Source: Alphaproteobacteria bacterium
Lineage (GTDB): Bacteria; Pseudomonadota; Alphaproteobacteria; CAAGCB01; CAG-977
Reading direction: 5' to 3'
DNA: 5,553 bases
Assembly: GCA_021639925.1 (NCBI GenBank)
Contig: JAJXEL010000129.1
Location: forward strand, 1 to 5,553
The position numbers were made by a program, and so were the translations under genes. The notes under the pieces were generated by a model, which was not told where the DNA came from, did no database searches, and saw only the letters and a list, made by a program, of their open reading frames with translations. Shown here piece by piece: positions 1 through 5,532 of the stretch. Each line of letters starts with the position of its first letter. The stretch's first letter is position 1.

Positions 1-39
1 CGGCAAAGCCGCCGCTATAATATATTTGAATAACTTCAT
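1..39 (-). CDS. N-terminus of a divergent, probably exported protein (partial, runs off the window)
   Basis: Reading the minus strand from 39 to 1 gives 13 open codons, MKLFKYIIAAALP. This looks like the start of a Sec-type signal peptide: a lysine-containing n-region followed by a hydrophobic, alanine-rich core. A good Shine-Dalgarno sequence, GGAG (complement of 46-49), lies 6 bases before the ATG, which supports this start. The rest of the gene is outside the window, so its function cannot be read. It is divergent from the LysR-type regulator starting at 154, with 114 bp between the start codons. That is the classic layout for a LysR regulator and its target, so regulation by LysR-1 is a reasonable inference. 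The short length limits confidence. Confidence 0.6.
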   Translation of the reverse strand, partial: MKLFKYIIAAALP

Positions 40-100
40 CGGACACTCCGTTGTATCTGAAATGAATTTATGAAATAATTATGTTTAAAAACGGACGGAA

Positions 101-144
101 AATCTAATACCGTCTTTTTATAGGCATATAAATAAAATTTATAG
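101..144 (-). promoter_or_regulatory. Bipartite regulatory element, copy A
   Basis: This stretch aligns without gaps to 4591-4634, with 34 of 44 positions identical. The identity is concentrated in AATCTAATACCGT (101-113) and its T-rich tail, and in the dyad at the other end. The 10 bases between (121-130) match at only 4 positions. Conserved ends at fixed spacing with a free middle are typical of a protein-binding site rather than a recent copy. It lies upstream of the minus-strand gene starting at 39 and directly before LysR-1, so the strand given is that of the presumed target. Binding by a LysR-type regulator is inferred. Confidence 0.6.
127..143. promoter_or_regulatory. Candidate LysR box: perfect 7-bp inverted repeat, 3-bp spacer
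   Basis: The sequence is TATAAAT-AAA-ATTTATA, a perfect dyad. Its core T(129)-N11-A(141) fits the T-N11-A consensus with internal dyad symmetry known for LysR-type regulators. Its centre is 96 bp from the start codon at 39 and 19 bp before the LysR-1 start. One protein bound here could act on both divergent genes. The inner 15 bp recur as an exact reverse complement at 4618-4632. AT-rich dyads arise easily by chance, so the repetition is the stronger evidence. Confidence 0.55.
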
Positions 145-153
145 CGAGGGGGA

Positions 154-1047
154 ATGGATTTAATACAGCTGCGCTATTTTAAAAAAATCGCGGAATGCGG
201 TACGATGTCGCAGGCCGCCCGCGAACTGCATGTTTCCCAGCCGGCTTTGAGCGCCGCCGTCAGAAAACTGGAACAAGAACTGTCCGTCCGTTTGTTCGAA
301 CGTACAAAAAGCAGGCTGGTCCTGAACGATATGGGAAAACTGGCGCTGACTTATGCCGTCGTCGTTTTGGAAAAAGCGGACGAAATGAAAAATACATTCC
401 GTCGCTGCGTTCGTAAAAACAGTATTTTGGCTTTGGGATTTTGCGATCCCGGTCCGATGCGGTTTTCAGTTCCTTTGTTTCAAAAAGCGTATCCCGGCAT
501 TGATGTCACGTCGGAAATTATAGAAAATGAAGATGACGTTTTGAATTTTCTGCTTTCCGGAAAATACGACGCGGTTGTTTCTTTAAAACAGGTGGATCAT
601 GATGAAACGGAATGTCGTCCTTTCGCCGAAGAAGAATTAATGCTTTCCGTTCCGGCAGAACATATTCTGGCGTCGAAAAAAAGTGTTTGCCTGCTTGATG
701 AAGATCCCCTGGAAATTGCTGTTTACTGCGGTTCGGGGGCTTATGTCCGTCAACTGCGGCCGTTTTTGGACAGACTGTCGGAAAAACATACGGTAAAAAT
801 TTATGATGATTATTTCGTTTTTAAACAAATGCTGGATCAAAAAAAAGCCGTGACATTTACAACCCGGCTGGTACGGCGGTATCGTCATGACGGGGACAAC
901 CGCGTTTTTATTCCGCTGGCGGATACGGGCATTACCGCCGTTTATCGGATATCTTATTTAAAAAGAAATAAAAAATACGTTGCCGCGCTGTTGGATTGGG
1001 CGGCGGAAAATCATTTGCCGGCGCGGGAAACAAAGTTTGCTTTTTGA
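154..1047 (+). CDS. LysR-type transcriptional regulator (LysR-1)
   Basis: This is a 297-residue cytoplasmic DNA-binding regulator of usual LysR family length. The start MDLIQLRYF is the typical family N-terminus. A winged helix-turn-helix follows at about residues 16-50, with the hallmark SQPALSAAVRKLEQEL and LFER. A linker helix runs to about residue 90, then a periplasmic-binding-protein-like effector domain with the segments GFCDPGPMRFSVPL and KYDAVVSL. The ribosome binding site GAGGGGG (146-152) sits very close to the ATG. Nothing in the sequence identifies the inducer. It is divergent from the exported-protein gene at 1-39, its most likely target, with a candidate LysR box between them that may also mediate autoregulation. 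It is paralogous to the broken LysR-2 at 4625-5524, with roughly half of the first 65 residues identical. The family call is secure; the specific role is unknown. Confidence 0.93.
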   Translation: MDLIQLRYFKKIAECGTMSQAARELHVSQPALSAAVRKLEQELSVRLFERTKSRLVLNDMGKLALTYAVVVLEKADEMKNTFRRCVRKNSILALGFCDPGPMRFSVPLFQKAYPGIDVTSEIIENEDDVLNFLLSGKYDAVVSLKQVDHDETECRPFAEEELMLSVPAEHILASKKSVCLLDEDPLEIAVYCGSGAYVRQLRPFLDRLSEKHTVKIYDDYFVFKQMLDQKKAVTFTTRLVRRYRHDGDNRVFIPLADTGITAVYRISYLKRNKKYVAALLDWAAENHLPARETKFAF

Positions 1048-1070
1048 TTTTATGTCTGTATTGTTTCGGC

Positions 1071-1098
1071 TTGTATTTTTTTTGAACAAAAGTATACT
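1071..1098 (+). promoter_or_regulatory. Candidate sigma-70 promoter for the lipoprotein operon
   Basis: A -35-like TTGTAT (1071-1076) and a strong -10-like TATACT (1093-1098) are 16 bp apart. The -10 lies inside a perfect 12-bp palindrome, AAAGTATACTTT (1089-1100). Transcription would begin near 1105, giving a leader of about 16 bases that carries an AGG (1111-1113) 7 bases before the ATG at 1121. The -35 matches poorly. The palindrome could be an operator, but it is short. Confidence 0.4.
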
Positions 1099-1120
1099 TT
1101 CTGCAAAAACAGGTTTTTTT

Positions 1121-2134
1121 ATGGCGCGTTTTCTTTGTATCTGTCTGATTTTTTTAACGGGGGCCTGCGCTTTGGACGAAACGCGCCGGGATTTTTTTAT
1201 TTCGACCGACGTTCCCGCCCAGGCGGTTTTGATTGTTGACGGGAAAAGGCTGGAAACAAAGAAAACGCCCGCCGAGTTTTCTCTGGTTTACGCGGATACG
1301 GCTGAAATTCTGCTGACGGCGGAAGGCTGCCAGCCGTTGATTTTTCCCGTTTCCAAAAAAGCGGATTCCAAAACAAAACATTTTACCGTTTCGCGTGAAA
1401 TTTATACGGCGCCGTTTTTTACCTTTTTATTTCCGTTTCAGGTGCTTGCGCTGACTTCGGGACATAATACTTTTGACGAAACATACCGTCAGATGGTGCG
1501 CGACGGAATTATGCCGGGGTATTATTATGAATATGCGCCGGCGCATTACCATATCGAAATGATTCCCGCCGTGAAGCGCCGCCTTTCGTTTCAACAGAAA
1601 AAGCGGCTGTTGGTAAAAGATTTTGTTTTTAAAAATTTCAGCCGGCTGAAAAGCGGCGATTCTGAATACGTAAAGGCTTTAAGCCGGCTGGCCGATCTGC
1701 CGGCGCCGGTCATCGAAAACATATTCGGCGGCGCGACGACGCCTTTCACGGCGGCGGACACCGTCTTGTTTGAAAGCGAAGAGGCTTCAGCCGGCGTTTC
1801 GATAATTGAAGAACGCCACTGGCAGCTGTTTTTGCTGAGCTATCAGATTTTTGATCAGATCAAAGCCGAAAACCCGTCCTATTTGGCTTATTTGTCCCTG
1901 CGCGCGGGAATTCCCGAAGCGGAATTGAAAATTATCGCGCTGAAAAGCGCCGGCCCCGGGCAGTTCGTCGCCGAACTGGGACGGCAGTATTATAACCTGT
2001 ACTATCAGGGCTTTGGCCGGGAATGCCGCGGCGAATTCTGCACGGTCAAAAAGGAAAAGCCCGAATACTGGAACCGGCGCCTTTCGCAGCAGATCAGGGA
2101 AATCGAACAGATTATAAAGGAAATGCCGGAATGA
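1121..2134 (+). CDS. Lipoprotein with PEGA-like domain and two helical repeats (first of a paralogous pair)
   Basis: This encodes 337 residues of unknown function. The start at 1121 is chosen over ATGs at 980 and 1052 because it places a short lipoprotein signal right at the N-terminus, with lipobox LTGAC and acylated Cys16, and an AGG 7 bases upstream. Residues 25-80 look like a PEGA-type beta domain (VLIVDGKRLETKKTPAEFSL). A hydrophobic stretch follows at 97-111. Residues 135-149 (YYEYAPAHYHIEMIP) are conserved in the downstream paralogue. Two related helical units follow, about 162-218 and 236-294, each with an L-S...P...I core. A cysteine pair (C302, C307) and a C-terminal helix end the protein. 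It is probably anchored to a membrane facing the periplasm. Its stop overlaps the next start (ATGA), so the two are translationally coupled and probably partners. The lipoprotein call is good; the PEGA assignment is by eye; the function is unrecognised. Confidence 0.85.
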   Translation: MARFLCICLIFLTGACALDETRRDFFISTDVPAQAVLIVDGKRLETKKTPAEFSLVYADTAEILLTAEGCQPLIFPVSKKADSKTKHFTVSREIYTAPFFTFLFPFQVLALTSGHNTFDETYRQMVRDGIMPGYYYEYAPAHYHIEMIPAVKRRLSFQQKKRLLVKDFVFKNFSRLKSGDSEYVKALSRLADLPAPVIENIFGGATTPFTAADTVLFESEEASAGVSIIEERHWQLFLLSYQIFDQIKAENPSYLAYLSLRAGIPEAELKIIALKSAGPGQFVAELGRQYYNLYYQGFGRECRGEFCTVKKEKPEYWNRRLSQQIREIEQIIKEMPE

Positions 2135-3366
2135 AACGTTTTTTGTTCTGCGGGCTTGGTCTTGTCCTGCTTTGTTCGTGCGAAGCCTTTACGCCGGCGG
2201 ATCTGGACAGAATAGCGCTGCTGCCCGGTTACCGGCGGGAAAACGATATGCGCGCTTTTCGATGCCAGAAAATAGAAATTTCCGCAAATGTCGAAGCGGA
2301 AGTGTACTATAACGGGAAAAAAGTCGGCCTGACGCCTATAACTGACGGCGCTTTATGCGCAGAGGAAGAACGAACGTTTATTTTAAAAAAGGAAGGCATG
2401 AAAGACGTCGCCCTGACCGTGCGTCAGGGAACGGCTGAAAAAGAAAAACGCTGGACGACGTCGGCATACGGGCAGGATTTTATGTGGTTTTCTGTGGGAT
2501 CGGTTGCGGGAACGGTGCTGTTGGCCGCTTCGCCGCTGACAACGACGACGCCGTGCCGGACGGAAGTCTGCCGGCGGCGGCTTGACACTTTTCCCGTCAG
2601 GCAGGAAGGCCGGCTGATCTGGTTGTCAACCTTCTTTTTTGTCAAAGACCTGGTGCCGCAGTATTACTGGCAGTACGCGCCGGCGCAGTACTATGTCGAA
2701 ATGGTTCCCGAAAACGAACGGCCGCTTTCGATCAGGCAGGTGCGGCTGCTGCAAAGCAAGAAATTTCTGCTGGACAATTTCGCGCAGATTCAAAACGGTC
2801 ATACGGAATATATTGAAACGTTGTCCGTATTGTCTTTTGTGCCCGCGGAAACGATTAAAGAAAAGGTCGCGGCGGCAAAAACGCCGGCGCTGGCTGCGGA
2901 AAAACTGTCAAAAGAAATCGAACGGACGGCCCAGTTATTAAAAAACATAAGTTTCGAAAAAGAACAAACTTTGTTAAATACGTCCTTGTATTTGCTGCGC
3001 CGTTTCGACGATCTGAAAAAAGGCGGCAAGGTGGAGCGGGCGGAATTGTCAGATATCAGCGGGTTGCGGCGCGATACGCTGGACGATATGATAAAACACA
3101 GCAATACGCCGAAAGAAGCCGTTGATAATTATACTTCTCTTTTCTTTGAAATCACCATTGCGCGGCAGGCCAAAACGGACCGGTGGAAATGCAAAGAACC
3201 GCCGAAAACCTGCGAAGCCGCTTTGCGCGCCGCGCTGCGTGAAAGTTTAAAAGAAGACAGAGACCGTCTGCGGCATTTGACGGATTATCTGGCCGGCCTT
3301 CGGGCAGATGTTTTGTTTATTTCCCGACCTGCGCCTGTTGGTCAGCCGGATAACGGTCTCCCATAA
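2131..3366 (+). CDS. Lipoprotein with PEGA-like domain and two helical repeats (second of the pair)
   Basis: This encodes 411 residues of unknown function. The start at 2131 gives a lipoprotein signal with n-region MKR, a hydrophobic core, lipobox LCSC and acylated Cys17. An AAAGG (2116-2120) lies 10 bases upstream, and the ATG overlaps the previous stop. Residues 48-98 are a clearer PEGA-like domain, with VEAEVYYNGKKVGLTPI matching the A-x-V-x-x-x-G-x-x-x-G-x-T-P pattern. A membrane-like stretch follows at 118-135, then a cysteine pair (C142, C147), the conserved QYYWQYAPAQYYVEMVP (177-193), two helical repeat units (about 205-263 and 281-340) and a second cysteine pair (C354, C361) before a charged C-terminal helix. 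Order and motifs match the upstream gene, so the pair arose by tandem duplication and diverged. Its last 50 bp overlap the convergent reductase gene. A cell-envelope role is inferred from localisation signals only. Confidence 0.85.
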   Translation: MKRFLFCGLGLVLLCSCEAFTPADLDRIALLPGYRRENDMRAFRCQKIEISANVEAEVYYNGKKVGLTPITDGALCAEEERTFILKKEGMKDVALTVRQGTAEKEKRWTTSAYGQDFMWFSVGSVAGTVLLAASPLTTTTPCRTEVCRRRLDTFPVRQEGRLIWLSTFFFVKDLVPQYYWQYAPAQYYVEMVPENERPLSIRQVRLLQSKKFLLDNFAQIQNGHTEYIETLSVLSFVPAETIKEKVAAAKTPALAAEKLSKEIERTAQLLKNISFEKEQTLLNTSLYLLRRFDDLKKGGKVERAELSDISGLRRDTLDDMIKHSNTPKEAVDNYTSLFFEITIARQAKTDRWKCKEPPKTCEAALRAALRESLKEDRDRLRHLTDYLAGLRADVLFISRPAPVGQPDNGLP

Positions 3367-4474
3367 TTTTGATCCCGGCCAGTTCGTTTTCCAGGTTTTT
3401 CCAATCTTTTTGAGATATTCTGATATCTGCCGCCCGGATATTTTCTTCCAGATGGGACAGCTTGGTCGTACCGGGAATAGGAACAATCCAGTCCCCTTTG
3501 TTCATCAGCCACGCCAAAGCGATCTGCGCCGGGGTAATTCCGCGCGGCCGGCCGAATTGATTCAGAATTTCGACAATTTTTAAGTTATATCGCATGGCTT
3601 GCGGCGTAAAACGCGGATATGCCGCGCGGTTGTCGTTAGAGCTGTCAAATTCCGTATATTCGTTTAACATGCCTGTTAAAAAACCGCGGTTTAACGGACT
3701 GTAGGGAACAAAACCGATCCCCAGTTCCCGCAGGACAGGCAAAATATCGGATTCGGGTTCGCGCCACATTAAATGGTATTCGCTTTGCAAAGCGGTTAAC
3801 GGCAGTTCTTTATGCGCTTTGCGTAAAGTCGCCGCGGAAACTTCACACATTCCCCAGTGTTTTACTTTGCCTTCTTTGATCAGATCTTTGATTGTTCCCG
3901 CAACGTCTTCGACCGGCGTGGCCGGATCAAAACGGTGCTGGTAAAGCAGGTCAATATAATCGCGCCGCAGACGTTTTAAAGATTGATTTACCATCTCGCG
4001 TATACGTTTGGGCGAAGAATTTAATCCGGTTACTTTATTGCCGTTATAATTAAATCCGAATTTCGTCGTAACCTTAATTTTATCACCGTATCCCGCCAAA
4101 CCTTCTCCGACCAGTTCTTCGTTAATAAAAGGGCCGTACGTTTCCGCCGTGTCAAACAGCGTAATGCCGTAATCGACAGCCTGGTGCAGCAGATAAAAAG
4201 CCTGTTTTTTATCAAGTCTGATACTGCGGTGATAATTCAGCCCCATACAGCCGAATCCCAGCGCCGAAACCGTCATTGCCGCCGGGCCCGTTCCCAATGT
4301 TCTTTGTCCGGTTACTTTCAAATCGCCGGTTATCAGATTGCTTGTGTTACTGGCGTCGGGCGCGTTTGTCTGCGAATGTGCTTTTTTGACAATCGGCGGC
4401 AATACAGCCATGGCCGTCATTGCCGTCGCGGCTTTTAAAAAAGAACGTCTGTTTGTTTCTGGTAATTTCGTCAT
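3317..4474 (-). CDS. Tat-exported aldo-keto reductase
   Basis: This 385-residue protein should reduce carbonyl compounds (or oxidise alcohols) with NADP(H). The N-terminus carries a twin-arginine signal: NRRSFLKA with R9-R10, a hydrophobic run to about residue 29, and a likely cleavage near AHS at 32-34. This predicts folded export to the periplasm. The mature part is a complete aldo-keto reductase barrel with the catalytic tetrad D108 and Y113 (LFDTAETYG), K138 (TTKFG) and H180 (LLYQHR). It also has GFVPYSPLNRGFLTG at 254-268 and the cofactor-loop-like VPIPGTTKLSHLEENI at 331-346. Motifs resemble the YakC-type/AKR13-like branch; the substrate cannot be read. AGGA (complement of 4482-4485) lies 7 bases before the ATG. 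The 3' end overlaps the lipoprotein gene. The upstream region carries element B, suggesting LysR control, and no terminator separates it from LysR-2, so read-through is possible. Confidence 0.92.
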   Translation of the reverse strand: MTKLPETNRRSFLKAATAMTAMAVLPPIVKKAHSQTNAPDASNTSNLITGDLKVTGQRTLGTGPAAMTVSALGFGCMGLNYHRSIRLDKKQAFYLLHQAVDYGITLFDTAETYGPFINEELVGEGLAGYGDKIKVTTKFGFNYNGNKVTGLNSSPKRIREMVNQSLKRLRRDYIDLLYQHRFDPATPVEDVAGTIKDLIKEGKVKHWGMCEVSAATLRKAHKELPLTALQSEYHLMWREPESDILPVLRELGIGFVPYSPLNRGFLTGMLNEYTEFDSSNDNRAAYPRFTPQAMRYNLKIVEILNQFGRPRGITPAQIALAWLMNKGDWIVPIPGTTKLSHLEENIRAADIRISQKDWKNLENELAGIKIMGDRYPADQQAQVGK

Positions 4475-4624
4475 GTTTTTTTCCTGGTCCGGGGGTGATA
4501 CACGTGCGGCTTAAACGGCTGCGGACGCGCGACGCGCCTTTGTCCGTTAAAGCCTTCATTCGCTGTTATTGTACGAAAGCCGTTCGGCGGAATCTAATAC
4601 CGTTTTTTTATGAAAGGATAAATT
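4475..4624 (-). promoter_or_regulatory. Leader and control region of the aldo-keto reductase gene
   Basis: These 150 bp lie between the LysR-2 stop and the reductase start. They contain the reductase ribosome binding site (4482-4485), a GC-rich, self-complementary leader segment (4514-4548) and most of element B (4591-4634). A weak minus-strand promoter candidate lies within element B: TATTAG (complement of 4594-4599) with TTTATC 17 bp upstream (complement of 4617-4622). Transcription from it would give a leader of about 110 bases. The same -35/-10 arrangement exists in element A, which makes a shared regulated promoter plausible. I see no terminator for LysR-2. Confidence 0.45.
4514..4548 (-). 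other. GC-rich foldable segment in the reductase leader
   Basis: AACGG (4514-4518) pairs with CCGTT (4544-4548). Inside it, GGAC (4523-4526) could pair with GTCC (4542-4545), which competes with part of the outer stem. The centre holds GCGCG-A-CGCGC (4527-4537), an 11-bp near-perfect palindrome that is also part of a tandem GACGCGC duplication (4524-4537). The segment is far richer in GC than the surrounding intergenic DNA. It would be transcribed in the leader if the promoter lies in element B. There is no T-tract, so it is not a standard terminator. It matches no riboswitch I recognise. Confidence 0.3.
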
Positions 4625-4634
4625 TTATTTATAG
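4591..4634 (-). promoter_or_regulatory. Bipartite regulatory element, copy B
   Basis: This is the second copy of the element at 101-144, aligned without gaps at 34 of 44 positions. It has the same 13-bp AATCTAATACCGT block (4591-4603) and a dyad at the same distance. It lies upstream of the aldo-keto reductase gene and faces it as copy A faces the gene starting at 39. The far end runs into LysR-2, including its stop codon (4625-4627). The conserved block is 116 bp from the reductase start codon, against 61 bp for copy A and its gene. Confidence 0.6.
4618..4632. promoter_or_regulatory. Candidate LysR box: 6-bp inverted repeat, 3-bp spacer
   Basis: ATAAAT-TTT-ATTTAT is a perfect dyad and the exact reverse complement of the inner 15 bp of the dyad at 127-143. 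It contains T(4619)-N11-A(4631), fitting the T-N11-A LysR pattern. It straddles the last codons and stop of LysR-2, so part of this sequence is also coding. Confidence 0.5.
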
Positions 4635-5524
4635 TTTTCGGCTTCTGTTCCCAGCAGCGTTTGTATGTTTTCCCGACGCCATTGCAGGACGGGTTTAACT
4701 TGTTTTTTATTTGTTTTCAAATAAGACAGCCAATAAACCGCCGAAACGGATTGGTCCGTCAGCGGGATAATAACGCGGCTGCCGCCGTCGTACCGGTACA
4801 GGTGTACCAAACGGGTTGTAAAAGTCAGGACTTTTTTGTGTTCCAGCATTTGCCGGAAAACGAAATAATCCGTGTAAACCGTTACCGAAGGCAATGTTTC
4901 CAGCCAGTCCAGAAAAGGCTGTATTTTGCGTTCATAAGCGCCGTAAATGCGGTAAGCGATTATTTCCCTGTCCTGATGATGGCGCAGACAGACGGCGGTT
5001 TCCCACGCCAGCGGGTCGTCGTCCGGCACGGAAAGCATTAATTCTTCTTTTGCAAAGGGAATACTGATGACGTCGGGGTGTTTTAATTATTCCAGCGAAA
5101 CGACGGCGTCATATTTGCGCGACAACAAATCGCCTGAAATATGCGTGTCATCGGGCGGGATTTCGGATAATATATTTAATTCCGGCCAGGCTTTCTGTAA
5201 TAAAGGAACGGAAAACCGCATCGGTCCCGCGTCACAAAACCCCAAAAACAGGGAATTGCTTTTTCCGTCGTTCCGGCAAAAGGCGCTTTTCATTTTTTCC
5301 GCCCGTTCCAGAACGGCGCAAGCGTGAACGAAGGCTTTTTTCCCCGCTTCATTTAAAAAAAGTTTGTTTTTTCTGCGTTCGAAAAGTTGTACGCCCAGCT
5401 CTGTTTCCAGTCTTTTCAGCGAACTGCTTAAAGCGGGCTGTGAAATGTGCAGCCGTTCCGCCGCTTCAGTCATCGTTTTAGATTCCGCAAGAACTTTGAA
5501 CTGAAATAACTGGGTTAATTCCAT
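4625..5524 (-). pseudogene. LysR-type regulator interrupted by one in-frame stop (LysR-2)
   Basis: Read from 5524 to 4625 this is a single frame of 300 codons (299 residues plus stop), broken only by TAA at codon 146 (5089-5087). The start MELTQLFQF, helix-turn-helix (TMTEAAERLHISQPALSS) and LFER match the LysR family. The effector domain continues after the stop (PFAKEELMLSVP, and later DYFVFRQMLEHKKVLTFTTR). It aligns with LysR-1 without gaps around the break, and the stop falls where LysR-1 has Gln. A CAA-to-TAA change would explain it. The first piece (145 residues) keeps the DNA-binding domain, linker and part of the effector domain. The rest has an ATG at codon 163 (5038-5036) but no convincing ribosome binding site. 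The gene is probably inactivated, though a truncated DNA-binding product is possible. It lies directly upstream of the reductase gene, presumably its former target. A sequencing error is not excluded. Confidence 0.85.
5087..5089 (-). other. In-frame TAA that interrupts LysR-2
   Basis: On the minus strand the codons run GTT TCG CTG GAA TAA TTA AAA CAC. LysR-1 reads V-S-L-K-Q-V-D-H at this place, so the stop replaces a glutamine. The downstream frame is unchanged and still matches LysR-1, so this is a nonsense substitution, not a frameshift. Confidence 0.85.
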
Positions 5525-5532
5525 GCTTTCTG

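Larger units (their letters stand above)
40..153. promoter_or_regulatory. Divergent control region between the exported-protein gene and LysR-1
   Basis: This is an AT-rich intergenic region of 114 bp. It holds the ribosome binding site of the minus-strand gene (46-49), a GACGG/CCGTC inverted repeat (94-98 and 110-114), the conserved block AATCTAATACCGT (101-113), a perfect dyad (127-143) and the purine-rich ribosome binding site of LysR-1 (146-152). No clear sigma-70 promoter stands out on either strand. A TATAAA at 127-132 could be the -10 of LysR-1, and it overlaps the dyad, which would suit autorepression. For the minus strand, TATTAG (complement of 104-109) with TTTATA 17 bp upstream (complement of 127-132) is a weak candidate. 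Confidence 0.55.

Noticed and set aside
16..21. TATAAT as a plus-strand -10 promoter for LysR-1
   Set aside because: It lies inside the coding start of the divergent gene (codons for Y-I-I), has no supporting -35 in the window, and would give a very long leader.
94..120. Intrinsic terminator on the plus strand (GACGG/CCGTC followed by a T-run)
   Set aside because: The stem is only 5 bp with an 11-base loop, no plus-strand gene ends upstream, and in copy B the stem shrinks to 3 bp. The conserved part is the block AATCTAATACCGT, which suits a binding site better.
980..1120. Longer N-terminus of the first lipoprotein, starting at 980 or 1052
   Set aside because: These starts put 23-47 residues before a clean lipoprotein signal peptide, and the first lies within LysR-1. 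The start at 1121 has a ribosome binding site and a normal signal.
4347..4559. Possible small gene on the minus strand (70 codons) overlapping the reductase start
   Set aside because: The product is basic and low in order, and most of it reads the reductase signal region in another frame. No ribosome binding site was seen, so it looks like a frame shadow.
4661..5041. Plus-strand open frame of 126 codons opposite LysR-2
   Set aside because: It is antisense to a region that aligns clearly with LysR-1 on the minus strand; the open frame follows from the codon composition of that gene.
5036..5089. Reassigned stop codon or programmed read-through at the LysR-2 TAA
   Set aside because: TAA also ends the second lipoprotein, the reductase and LysR-2 itself, so it is used as a normal stop here. 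No read-through signal was recognised, and UAA is the least leaky stop.
4625..5524. Frameshift as the cause of the split LysR-2 gene
   Set aside because: The two parts are in the same frame (TAA to the downstream ATG is 51 bases), and the intervening codons still align with LysR-1.
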